DNA of 5,649 bases. It comes from Methylococcales bacterium. GTDB taxonomy: Bacteria; Pseudomonadota; Gammaproteobacteria; Methylococcales; Methylomonadaceae. The DNA lies in the NCBI GenBank assembly GCA_023134955.1, contig JAGLUC010000087.1:1-5649 (forward strand), given 5' to 3'. Shown here piece after piece: positions 1 to 5,649 of this stretch. A program made the translations under genes and the position numbers. How positions within the stretch are numbered: the stretch's first letter is position 1; the number at the start of each line of letters is the position of its first letter. The notes under the pieces are model-generated. The model did not search any database. It was not told where the DNA came from and was given only the letters and a program-made list of their open reading frames with translations.

Positions 1-800
1 GTTTTCGTGTTAATGCCTTTAATCAAGAACGAGGTGCTGCTGCCGTTTTTAGAACTATTCCATCGGAAATTTTATCTTTAGAGGATTTAGACGCACCACG
101 TTTTTTTGAAGAACTTTGTAAAAAACCCAGAGGTTTGGTACTGGTTACTGGTCCAACAGGTTCGGGTAAATCAACAACGCTTGCGGCGATGGTTAATCAT
201 ATTAATGCCAATGATTATGCCCATATCTTAACCGTAGAAGATCCTATCGAATTTGTACACGAAAGCCAAAAATGTTTGATTAACCAACGGGAAGTTCATA
301 GAGATACACAAAGCTTTAATGCCGCCTTACGTTCTGCACTGCGGGAAGATCCAGATATTATTCTAGTGGGTGAGATGCGAGATTTAGAAACCATTCGTCT
401 GGCTCTATCAGCTGCTGAAACGGGTCACCTGGTGTTTGGTACATTACATACCACCTCTGCAGCTAAAACCATTGACCGTATTATTGATGTATTTCCAGCC
501 GCCGAAAAAGATATGATTCGTTCTATGTTATCTGAATCATTACAAGCGGTTATTTCTCAAACACTATTGAAGAAACTGGGGGGTGGGCGAATTGCAGCAC
601 ATGAAATCATGGTTGGCACTGCAGCTATTCGTAACTTAATCAGAGAAGCAAAAGTCGCACAAATGTACTCCGCTATCCAAACAGGTAAAAAAGACGGTAT
701 GCAAACATTAGATCAAAACCTTAAAGAACTGGTTGACAAAGGCCTCATCACTTCTAAAATCGCACAGTTTAAAGCCGTTAATAAAGATATGTTCCGTTGA
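1..800 (+). CDS. pilT: Type IV pilus retraction ATPase PilT (5' end missing)
   Basis: PilT is a cytoplasmic hexameric ATPase that drives disassembly of the type IV pilus and so twitching motility and DNA uptake. The frame is open from base 3 to the TGA ending at 800, giving 265 residues; the family is usually about 345 long, so roughly 80 N-terminal residues lie outside the window. Counting from the codon at base 3, the sequence shows Walker A GPTGSGKST (50-58), the Asp box around TVEDPIE (77-83), Walker B DPDIILVGEMRD (116-127) and the His box TGHLVFGTLHT (140-150). The motif AIRNLIRE (208-215) is characteristic of PilT and needed for retraction, which favours PilT over the paralogue PilU. 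No pilU follows; an intrinsic terminator closes the gene. A TTG at 135 lies inside the ATPase core and is not a start. Confidence 0.95.
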   Translation, partial: FRVNAFNQERGAAAVFRTIPSEILSLEDLDAPRFFEELCKKPRGLVLVTGPTGSGKSTTLAAMVNHINANDYAHILTVEDPIEFVHESQKCLINQREVHRDTQSFNAALRSALREDPDIILVGEMRDLETIRLALSAAETGHLVFGTLHTTSAAKTIDRIIDVFPAAEKDMIRSMLSESLQAVISQTLLKKLGGGRIAAHEIMVGTAAIRNLIREAKVAQMYSAIQTGKKDGMQTLDQNLKELVDKGLITSKIAQFKAVNKDMFR

Positions 801-815
801 TATCCTTTTTTACAC

Positions 816-857
816 AGGCTAAACGGAGTATCTTCGCTCCGTTTAAGCCTTTTATTT
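816..857 (+). terminator. Intrinsic terminator of pilT
   Basis: Bases 816-828 (AGGCTAAACGGAG) pair with 837-850 (CTCCGTTTAAGCCT), with one bulged T, around an 8-base loop, and a T-rich run (TTTTATTTTCT) follows. It lies 15 bases after the pilT stop. On the minus strand the stem is followed by an A-rich stretch with no T tract, so it should stop plus-strand transcripts much better than those from djlA, although the djlA stop codon abuts it. Confidence 0.85.
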
Positions 858-1643
858 TCTCTGTTGTTTTATTGTTTCATAAGCTTTTCTAATCTGTTGG
901 GTTTTTTCCTTAGCTATTTTCATCATTTCTTCAGGTAAGCCTTTAGCCACTAATTTATCAGGGTGATGCTGGCTCATCAATCTCCTGTATGCTTTTTTAA
1001 CCTCAGCATCTGATGCGGAGCTAGACACACCTAAAATTTCATAAGCATCATCAAGCATATTTTTTGTAGCTAGCTGCTGACTATGTCCATAAAATCGTTG
1101 CTGGGCCTGAAAGCCTAATTTAACTCGCTCATACTCAAACCTGGAAATACCTAAATGCCTGCAAATTTTATGCAATACCTTTTCTTCAGACAAATCTAAA
1201 ACACCATCGGCATAAGCAGCTTGTATCTGTATTTCCAAAAACATACGAATTAAATGTGTCCGCCTATGACACTCTCTACGAAACTGATTCAGCACGTCAT
1301 CAATAGGAAAATTAGCCTCTTTACCTTGTTGAAATAAATTAATCGCTGCTTTTTTCATATCACCCGCTAAAGCTAATTCATCCATAATTCGCTTCGCCAG
1401 CTTAATTTCAGCTGGGGTTACTTTGCCATCCGCTTTTGCTATATGCCCCATGACTGAAAAAGTAGCGGTAAAAAAAACCATTTGTACTCGATGCTGATCA
1501 CCAGGACTTAGTTTTTCATCAAGCTCTAACCCACTTAACCCAGCATCAAACTGATGTCCTAATGATGCACCAAGGATTGCTCCTAAGGGCCCTCCCATCA
1601 TAAACCCAAATGCTCCACCAACCACTTTACCTAACCAACTCAT
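852..1643 (-). CDS. djlA: DjlA-type membrane-anchored J-domain co-chaperone
   Basis: DjlA is an inner-membrane J-protein that stimulates the ATPase of DnaK; its overproduction in E. coli affects envelope-stress signalling. The 263-residue length matches the family (E. coli about 271). Residues 4-30 form a Gly/Ala-rich hydrophobic segment (GGAFGFMMGGPLGAILGA) typical of the unusual DjlA transmembrane anchor. Residues about 55-175 are a TerB-like helical domain containing the acidic AKADGKVTPAE (69-79) and AYADGVLDLSEE (143-154) motifs. Residues about 197-262 are a C-terminal J domain with YEILGV (201-206) and the essential HPD at 227-229. This order, anchor then TerB then C-terminal J domain, separates DjlA from DnaJ and CbpA. 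The ATG at 1641-1643 has a good Shine-Dalgarno AGGAAG (complement of 1650-1655) six bases upstream. The gene is divergent from purC and converges on pilT. Confidence 0.95.
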   Translation of the reverse strand: MSWLGKVVGGAFGFMMGGPLGAILGASLGHQFDAGLSGLELDEKLSPGDQHRVQMVFFTATFSVMGHIAKADGKVTPAEIKLAKRIMDELALAGDMKKAAINLFQQGKEANFPIDDVLNQFRRECHRRTHLIRMFLEIQIQAAYADGVLDLSEEKVLHKICRHLGISRFEYERVKLGFQAQQRFYGHSQQLATKNMLDDAYEILGVSSSASDAEVKKAYRRLMSQHHPDKLVAKGLPEEMMKIAKEKTQQIRKAYETIKQQRK

Positions 1644-1690
1644 GTCATTCTTCCTGTCAAAATAATATCTGTCATAGCCATCTTATCATT

Positions 1691-1718
1691 ATTATCTCTC
1701 ACTCATAGTTGATGATAA
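1691..1718 (-). promoter_or_regulatory. Possible djlA promoter
   Basis: On the minus strand a TTATCA (1718-1713) is separated by 16 bases from GATAAT (1696-1691), which is one base off the sigma-70 -10 consensus; the -35 matches four of six. It sits about 50 bases before the djlA ATG. In this AT-rich 115-bp divergent region such matches arise easily by chance. I found no convincing -35/-10 pair for purC on the other strand. Confidence 0.3.
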
Positions 1719-1758
1719 AATAGTTATCTTCAGCAATAATTTTATTTATCAGGCTATT

Positions 1759-2652
1759 ATGAAGGCTCCAACTGCACTTTTTGAATCATCCATTTCAAAT
1801 TTAAAATTACTCTCTCGCGGCAAAGTTCGTGATATATATGAAGTTGATGACAAGCATCTATTGATTGTCACAACCGATAGATTATCTGCATTTGATGTGG
1901 TACTTCCTGACCCTATTCCAGGTAAAGGTCGTGTATTGACTAGCGTTTCCAATTTTTGGTTTAAAAAAATGAAACATGTCATTCCTAATCATTTAGCGGA
2001 CTTAAACTTAGAAGACATTATTCCTGATACAACAGAGCGCAAGCAAATTACTGGTCGATCCATTGTTGTTAAACGCTTAAGCCCTCTTCCTGTTGAAGCA
2101 ATTGTTCGCGGTTATTTAATTGGTTCCGGCTGGAAAGATTACCAATCTTCCGGCGCAGTATGCGGCATTACTCTACCGACAGGTTTACAACAAGCTCAGC
2201 AATTACCAGAAGCGATCTACACTCCGTCATCAAAAGCAGCGGTAGGAGGGCATGATGAAAATATTACTTTTGAACAGACTATCGCTCTATTAGGCGAAGA
2301 AATTGCTAACAAAGTGAAAAAGGTGAGTATTCAGCTTTATACAGAAGCTGCTCAGTTTGCCAAACAACGGGGTATTATTATTGCCGATACCAAATTTGAA
2401 TTTGGCTTAGATGAAGATGGAACCTTATATTTAATAGACGAAGCACTTACCCCAGACTCATCCAGATTCTGGCCAGCCGAGCAATATCAAATAGGTAGCA
2501 GCCCAGCAAGTTTTGATAAACAATATATTCGTGACTACTTAGAAACACTAGATTGGGATAAAACAGCACCAGGACCTTCTTTGCCTAAAGAAGTAACAGA
2601 AGTTTGTGCCGCTAAATATGCAGAAGCTGAAGCTAAGCTCACTCAACCCTGA
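1759..2652 (+). CDS. purC: SAICAR synthase (phosphoribosylaminoimidazole-succinocarboxamide synthase), long form
   Basis: PurC ligates aspartate to CAIR using ATP, producing SAICAR in de novo purine synthesis in the cytoplasm. The protein has 297 residues, like the long form known from yeast Ade1 and a subset of bacteria, rather than the roughly 237-residue E. coli type. Family motifs appear in order: SRGKVRDIYE (19-28), the nucleotide-binding loop region; DRLSAFDVVLPDPIPGKG (40-57); VEAIVRGYLIGSGW (112-125); TPSSKAAVGGHDEN (155-168), where the second Gly replaces the commoner Glu of a GEHDEN stretch; DTKFEFG (210-216); and DEALTPDSSRFW (227-238), which holds substrate-binding residues. The ATG at 1759 has only a weak AGG at 1751-1753, but the family N-terminus begins here and no earlier start fits. 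No purine-biosynthesis neighbour is visible. No strong terminator follows the stop. Confidence 0.95.
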   Translation: MKAPTALFESSISNLKLLSRGKVRDIYEVDDKHLLIVTTDRLSAFDVVLPDPIPGKGRVLTSVSNFWFKKMKHVIPNHLADLNLEDIIPDTTERKQITGRSIVVKRLSPLPVEAIVRGYLIGSGWKDYQSSGAVCGITLPTGLQQAQQLPEAIYTPSSKAAVGGHDENITFEQTIALLGEEIANKVKKVSIQLYTEAAQFAKQRGIIIADTKFEFGLDEDGTLYLIDEALTPDSSRFWPAEQYQIGSSPASFDKQYIRDYLETLDWDKTAPGPSLPKEVTEVCAAKYAEAEAKLTQP

Positions 2653-3028
2653 TTTACTCTCTTTTTCTGAATCTAACAGAATATTACAGCTTTTATGGAA
2701 AAGGAAATTAGATTTGACTAAAAATCATCAAAGTAAAGCAGTGTATTTAAGTTGTGGCAGAGAATTAGAACGTTATTTGAATTCACTGAAAATCAAAGTT
2801 ACCTGAAGGCATCTATACACTTAAAATGTTCGATAACTTTATCGTCTATAGGGATGTGAGCAAGAAGAGGAAGCTTTGAAAATCTTGTTAATAATCTACT
2901 ATTGACTGCGATTTTCGTCTTGCACTCAAAAACTTTAAACGCATATCTGCTCAGCCAGAATTAATAGCGGTATCCTTGTTTACTATGAAAGTAGGGCTAA
3001 AAAGCCCCACTCCATATAAACAGCAACC
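2653..3028. other. Gene-poor 376-bp region between convergent genes
   Basis: No frame here looks like a protein. One plus-strand frame stays open to 2806, but it begins inside purC and its residues match nothing I recognise. A second frame, 2905-3087 on the plus strand, is open but has no proper start and runs into the lipoprotein gene on the opposite strand. Small structures seen are a near-perfect palindrome CGATAA-CT-TTATCG at 2831-2844 and a terminator-like hairpin at 2991-3010. The stretch may be a decayed gene or plain spacer. Confidence 0.5.
2987..3010 (-). terminator. Likely terminator of the lipoprotein gene
   Basis: Read on the minus strand, GTGGGGCT (3010-3003) pairs with AGCCCTAC (2998-2991) across a UUUU loop, giving an 8-bp stem with one G-U pair, followed by a short TTTC. 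It begins about 18 bases past the lipoprotein stop. On the plus strand the same position has an A-C mismatch, so the minus-strand transcript forms the better hairpin. The weak U tract lowers confidence. Confidence 0.55.
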
Positions 3029-3457
3029 TTATCTACCAAATATTTTTTTTGCTTTTGGTGTTTTTTTATTCTGTAAACAAAAATAAGCTGCCTCATCAAA
3101 ACTCATTTTTAATGATTGAGTACTTTTCTTTTCCACTAAAAATTTCTCAGCTTCAACCGCTGTTAAATTTCTCATGATTCTAGTGGCAATACATAAACAA
3201 GGTTTAGTAAAACGTTTTCTATCATTTTCTTTATTAACTGAATTTCTAACTTCTCTTTCTACGCACTGCTTGGCAAACTTATGTTCAAATGTATGTTTTT
3301 TTAAATTGCTAACTTCTGAACCATGAGAATGGTCAAAATAAATCTGTTCCTTTTTGGTCGTTTTTTGTGGTTTGTCATCCGAACAAGCGGTTAAAGTGCT
3401 TGAAATAAACAAGCTGACTAATAGAACTACAATAGTTTTTATTGGCATTTTTATCAT
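3029..3457 (-). CDS. Small lipoprotein of unknown function with four conserved-looking cysteines
   Basis: I do not recognise this 142-residue protein. It starts with a lipoprotein signal peptide: basic MIKMPIK, a hydrophobic core (TIVVLLVSLFISS, 8-20), then lipobox LTAC with the lipidated Cys at 25. Ser at +2 and Asp at +3 suggest, by the usual Lol rule, outer-membrane placement. The mature part is strongly basic and has a His-containing stretch FDHSHGSE (41-48). It also has Cys65, a Cys-x-Cys at 87-89 within KPCLCIATRIM, and Cys127 within AAYFC. Four cysteines in a periplasmic domain could form two disulfides or bind metal; this is inference. The starts at 3457 and 3448 both lack a clear Shine-Dalgarno; the longer is kept, and the signal peptide is intact with either. 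It is downstream of, and co-oriented with, the small membrane protein gene. Confidence 0.75.
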   Translation of the reverse strand: MIKMPIKTIVVLLVSLFISSTLTACSDDKPQKTTKKEQIYFDHSHGSEVSNLKKHTFEHKFAKQCVEREVRNSVNKENDRKRFTKPCLCIATRIMRNLTAVEAEKFLVEKKSTQSLKMSFDEAAYFCLQNKKTPKAKKIFGR

Positions 3458-3532
3458 TTATTGGTAGTAAAACACTAAAATAGATCTGAACTTTATCATT
3501 TTATGATTTTTTTTTCTAGCCATATAAAGATA

Positions 3533-3564
3533 ACTGTTATTTAAACAGTCCTGATTATGTCAGG
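3533..3564. repeat. Two back-to-back small hairpins
   Basis: ACTGTT (3533-3538) pairs perfectly with AACAGT (3544-3549), and immediately next to it CCTGA (3550-3554) pairs with TCAGG (3560-3564); each has a 5-base loop. They lie between the two small minus-strand genes, 75 bases past the stop of the upstream one. Neither is followed by a T run on the minus strand beyond TATCTTTATAT, so at best they are a weak terminator or an mRNA end-stabilising structure. Confidence 0.35.
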
Positions 3565-3639
3565 GGTAAAATAGATTAAAGCCTTTGCACGAAAGAGATA
3601 ATGTATAAGCTGGACAGAAAATTTATCCTATGAGATTCC

Positions 3640-4035
3640 TCAAGTCTGGTATTTTTCCATAGTTTGTAAATCTTCTAATGCCTTGCTAATTTTACTTTGT
3701 ACAGCATCATCTATTTCATTGATTTTATAAATTTTTTCTAATAATCCTTCTGCTACCAATGCCTCTTTAACCCAACGTTTAGTCATTCTGTAGCTACTTG
3801 CTATTTTAGCCACCTCTGCTGTTTCTGGATGTTTTATATTTCCACTGAGCAATTTTTCAGCCTTAGCTTTAGTCTGTTTAATCACTACTTTAGTTGCCAA
3901 TATGCCTTTTTCTTCTTTCAAAAAAGAAACCTGATCTTTTAAAGACTTACTTCTTTCATTTTTTTCACTCGTGATAACACTGTGAATTACATAAACTGCA
4001 TATATCGTTATCAATACAAATACTATCTCTGTCAT
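3640..4035 (-). CDS. Small single-pass membrane protein with helix-turn-helix-like C-terminal region, unknown function
   Basis: I do not recognise this 131-residue protein. The ATG at 4035-4033 is chosen because GAGGG (complement of 4043-4047) lies seven bases upstream. A TTG two codons earlier (4041) would leave one base of spacing and is rejected. Residues 4-22 are a hydrophobic helix (IVFVLITIYAVYVIHSVI), followed directly by charged residues K25, R28, K30 and K33, so the positive-inside rule puts the C-terminal part in the cytoplasm. Residues 24-65 are highly charged and probably helical, possibly a coiled coil. Residues 75-98 (VAKIASSYRMTKRWVKEALV) resemble a helix-turn-helix with a typical A..I...Y spacing. 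The last 30 residues are again charged helix. It lies between the ubiquinone hydroxylase and a lipoprotein gene, both on the same strand. Confidence 0.7.
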   Translation of the reverse strand: MTEIVFVLITIYAVYVIHSVITSEKNERSKSLKDQVSFLKEEKGILATKVVIKQTKAKAEKLLSGNIKHPETAEVAKIASSYRMTKRWVKEALVAEGLLEKIYKINEIDDAVQSKISKALEDLQTMEKYQT

Positions 4036-4139
4036 AACCAAGCCCTCTTTAATTTATTATCGCTATATCAAATAGCCTATAAACCAGATATATCATCAGG
4101 AATGCAGGCTTTGCCCAAATTATTATTTCATCCAGCCCA

Positions 4140-4153
4140 ATTTAGATCTAAAT
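4140..4153. promoter_or_regulatory. 14-bp perfect palindrome, possible operator
   Basis: ATTTAGATCTAAAT is perfectly self-complementary with no spacer. It lies about 105 bp upstream of the start of the small membrane protein gene and 45 bp past the hydroxylase stop. It could be a regulator-binding site for the downstream gene, but it is short and AT-rich and no promoter is clearly placed against it. Confidence 0.25.
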
Positions 4154-4197
4154 GTTTCTATGTAATCGACCTGAATAGTTTTAACTTGAGTAATTAT

Positions 4198-5418
4198 TTA
4201 CCAGCACTTCTGTTTTTTTGCTAATACTGGTAAATCCATTCTTAAACCCATGGCATGATCATTAAATAACTTTTTAATTAAAGGTGTTTGATTAATAATA
4301 TTCATGCCGATTGAGCGCAATGAGATTAATGGCAAGGCGGTGGCTAAAAAGGTTTTGTTTATCACATCCATGCTGGACATCATTAATAAATTATCGCCTT
4401 TACGCCAGCGTTCGTATTGTCTTAAAAACTTCTTGCTTGATAGTGGTCTGCCCTGCTGCTTTGTTTTGATCACTAATTCAGCTAAGGCAGCTGCATCTAA
4501 TAGCCCGGCATTGGCTCCTTGTCCTGCTAGTGGGTGCATGGCATGTGCCGAATCACCCATTAAAGCAAAGCTTTCATCGGTATAGCTATTGGCATATTGA
4601 AACCTTAGTGGAAATGCTGCTCTTGGCTCTGTTTTTTGCATTTTTCCTAAAATACCCCCTGATGCTTGTTCTAGCTTTTCTAAAAAATCAACATCATTTA
4701 GTTTTAAATAGGCTTTGGCTGTGGTTGTTTTTAGAGTCCAGACAATGGAACACTGACCATCACTAAGAGGTAAAAATGCTAATGGCCCTTCATCCAAAAA
4801 GCGTTGCCATGCTGTGAGTTGATGGCTTTTTTCTGTGCTGATGGTAGCAACCAAGCCATCTTGCTGATAAGGCCAGCCTGTTACATCTATGCCTGCCATG
4901 TTGCGTAAACTTGAGTCCCGCCCATCAGCGGCAATAATTAAATCAGCCGTAAATTTTCTATTATCTTCTAAAACTAATGTCCTGCCTTTTTCTGCCATTT
5001 GCATTTGTGAAACTTTGGCATCACTAATACAGGTTGCAGAAGGTAATGTTTCTAATTTATCCCACAATGCTGCAACAGTGACACGATTTTCTACGATATG
5101 TCCCAGCTCATTAAATTCAGTATCGGCACAATCAAAATGCAACTCACCATCGGCTTTTCCATCCCACACTCGCATATCTTTATATGGGCTTATTCTACGT
5201 TGAGCCATTCCTTCCCAAACACCAAGGGTTTCAAGAATATTCTGGGATGCTTTGGTTAACGCCGACACTCGTAAATCAACTGAATCATCCGTCCATTGTC
5301 GCTGTGGGTTAAACATATCCAACAAGGCGACATTAATACCTCCTTGAGCCAGTGCACATGCAGTTGTTGCGCCAACAATGCCACCACCTACAATAATTAC
5401 TTCAAAATTATCAGTCAT
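4198..5418 (-). CDS. FAD-dependent ubiquinone biosynthesis hydroxylase, UbiH/UbiF/UbiI (VisC/COQ6) family
   Basis: This class A flavoprotein monooxygenase family hydroxylates the aromatic ring of the ubiquinone precursor at C1, C5 or C6 using NAD(P)H and O2. Its 406 residues are typical. Seen in order: an N-terminal Rossmann fold with GGGIVG (11-16) and the closing acidic residue of ALLD (31-34) for FAD; LRVSALTKAS (49-58); LGHIVEN (105-111), as in UbiI; the DG motif ADGRDSSLR (164-172); the substrate-side AFLPLSD (214-220) and CSIVW (223-227); and the GD motif MGDSAHAMHPLAGQGANAGLLDAA (287-310, shown only as landmarks). The middle looks closest to UbiI (the C5 hydroxylase), while the C-terminal end resembles UbiF (C6), so the position modified is not assigned. 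The ATG at 5418 has a weak GAG-containing Shine-Dalgarno. The usual pepP-ubiH-ubiI cluster is not visible; the gene's upstream side is occupied by a repeat element. Confidence 0.92.
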   Translation of the reverse strand: MTDNFEVIIVGGGIVGATTACALAQGGINVALLDMFNPQRQWTDDSVDLRVSALTKASQNILETLGVWEGMAQRRISPYKDMRVWDGKADGELHFDCADTEFNELGHIVENRVTVAALWDKLETLPSATCISDAKVSQMQMAEKGRTLVLEDNRKFTADLIIAADGRDSSLRNMAGIDVTGWPYQQDGLVATISTEKSHQLTAWQRFLDEGPLAFLPLSDGQCSIVWTLKTTTAKAYLKLNDVDFLEKLEQASGGILGKMQKTEPRAAFPLRFQYANSYTDESFALMGDSAHAMHPLAGQGANAGLLDAAALAELVIKTKQQGRPLSSKKFLRQYERWRKGDNLLMMSSMDVINKTFLATALPLISLRSIGMNIINQTPLIKKLFNDHAMGLRMDLPVLAKKQKCW

Positions 5419-5449
5419 TTTTATCTCAATTTTTTTATGGGTTTATGCC

Positions 5450-5455
5450 ATTGTA
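5450..5455 (-). promoter_or_regulatory. Candidate -10 box for the hydroxylase gene, at the edge of the repeat element
   Basis: On the minus strand, 5455-5450 reads TACAAT, one base off the -10 consensus and placed about 32 bases before the ATG at 5418. The sequence 16-18 bases further upstream (around GCCAGA) does not match a -35. Four of its six bases lie in the left inverted repeat, so the element may supply part of the promoter. This is weak evidence. Confidence 0.25.
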
Positions 5456-5478
5456 TTAATCGTCCCAAAAGTTCTGGC

Positions 5479-5502
5479 AGGGTGTTTTGACACTCTTTTA
5501 TT
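5479..5502 (+). terminator. Terminator-like hairpin inside the repeat element
   Basis: AGGGTGT (5479-5485) pairs with ACACTCT (5490-5496), with one G-U, around a TTTG loop, followed by TTTTATT. It has the form of a plus-strand intrinsic terminator, but no plus-strand gene precedes it in the window. It may belong to the mobile element or block antisense transcription. Confidence 0.4.
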
Positions 5503-5512
5503 AACACATGTT

Positions 5513-5592
5513 GTAGCCCGTATAAAACGAAGTGTAATACGGGGTTTCGAGGCATCGGTTTCGCCGTATTACGTAAACTTCATATGGGCTAC
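5513..5592. repeat. 80-bp palindromic intergenic repeat (GTAGCCC...GGGCTAC)
   Basis: Three nested arm pairs are visible: GTAGCCCGTAT (5513-5523) with ATATGGGCTAC (5582-5592), one mismatch in 11; GAAGT (5529-5533) with ACTTC (5577-5581), perfect; and GTAATACGG (5534-5542) with CCGTATTAC (5564-5572), perfect. The unpaired centre holds two direct copies of GGTTTCG (5543-5549 and 5557-5563) separated by seven bases. Short palindromes with a GTAGCCCGTAT/ATACGGG core are, from memory and unchecked, dispersed in many copies in some gammaproteobacterial genomes. This is the richest secondary-structure signal in the window. Confidence 0.7.
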
Positions 5593-5649
5593 TTTTTCAT
5601 TACTGCGAATACTTTTGGAACGATTAATATACCAATTGAAAGACCATGC

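Larger units (their letters stand above)
5452..5631. mobile_element. MITE-like 180-bp element bounded by ~29-bp inverted repeats
   Basis: Bases 5452-5480 and 5603-5631 are inverted repeats matching at 24 of 29 positions. The outer 21 bp match at 19 and share the core ATTAATCGTYCCAAAAGT. Between them are a terminator-like hairpin and a separate 80-bp palindromic repeat, and no coding frame. Small size, terminal inverted repeats and lack of a transposase fit a miniature inverted-repeat element moved by another transposase. I could not find a clear target-site duplication outside the repeats, so it could instead be a large regulatory stem or an old, eroded insertion. Confidence 0.5.

Noticed and set aside
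1749..1982. Minus-strand open frame inside purC
   Set aside because: Antisense shadow of a well-supported gene.
2606..2806. 66-codon plus-strand open frame overlapping the end of purC
   Set aside because: It begins inside purC in another frame, has no ribosome binding site and shows no recognisable protein features.
2878..2916. Inverted repeat GAAAATC/GATTTTC
   Set aside because: Only 7 bp with a 25-base loop in AT-rich DNA; expected by chance.
4036..4041. TTG start two codons upstream for the small membrane protein
   Set aside because: The GAGGG ribosome binding site would be one base away; its spacing fits the ATG at 4035-4033.
3982..4224. Plus-strand 80-codon frame across the gap upstream of the small membrane protein
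   Set aside because: It overlaps the antisense of the membrane protein N-terminus and lacks a Shine-Dalgarno or recognisable domain.
4304..5203. Several plus-strand open frames of 78-104 codons opposite the hydroxylase
   Set aside because: Antisense shadows; their compositions follow the hydroxylase codons and they have no plausible starts.
5296..5490. Plus-strand 64-codon frame over the hydroxylase start and into the repeat element
   Set aside because: Mostly antisense to the conserved FAD-binding N-terminus; no start signal.
1..5649. CRISPR array, tRNA or rRNA gene, toxin-antitoxin pair, defence system
   Set aside because: No regularly spaced direct repeats, no tRNA- or rRNA-like sequence recognised, and no gene pair with such features found on reading both strands.

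Overview
This is an AT-rich chromosomal window from what looks like a gammaproteobacterium. A type IV pilus retraction ATPase (pilT), a DjlA-type co-chaperone, a long-form purC and a UbiI/UbiF-type ubiquinone hydroxylase all point that way. A more exact placement is not possible from the sequence alone.

Layout, left to right: the 3' three-quarters of pilT (+), ending in a clear intrinsic terminator. Next comes djlA (-), whose stop codon touches that terminator. A short divergent intergenic region separates djlA from purC (+). A 376-bp stretch after purC has no convincing gene. Three minus-strand genes then converge on purC; in transcription order they are a ubiquinone-biosynthesis FAD monooxygenase (5418 to 4198), a small membrane-anchored protein with a helix-turn-helix-like C-terminal half (4035 to 3640), and a small cysteine-containing lipoprotein (3457 to 3029). 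The gaps between these three genes are 162-182 bp, so a single tight operon is not obvious. The last 230 bases are non-coding and hold a compact 180-bp structure: about 29-bp imperfect inverted repeats enclosing an 80-bp palindromic repeat and a small terminator-like hairpin.

The recognisable genes are housekeeping functions (pilus retraction, Hsp70 co-chaperone, purine synthesis, ubiquinone synthesis) with no shared pathway, so this is mostly ordinary core genome. The parts worth a second look are the nested inverted-repeat element at the right end and the two unrecognised small envelope proteins. I see no defence system, CRISPR array, prophage or complete insertion sequence.
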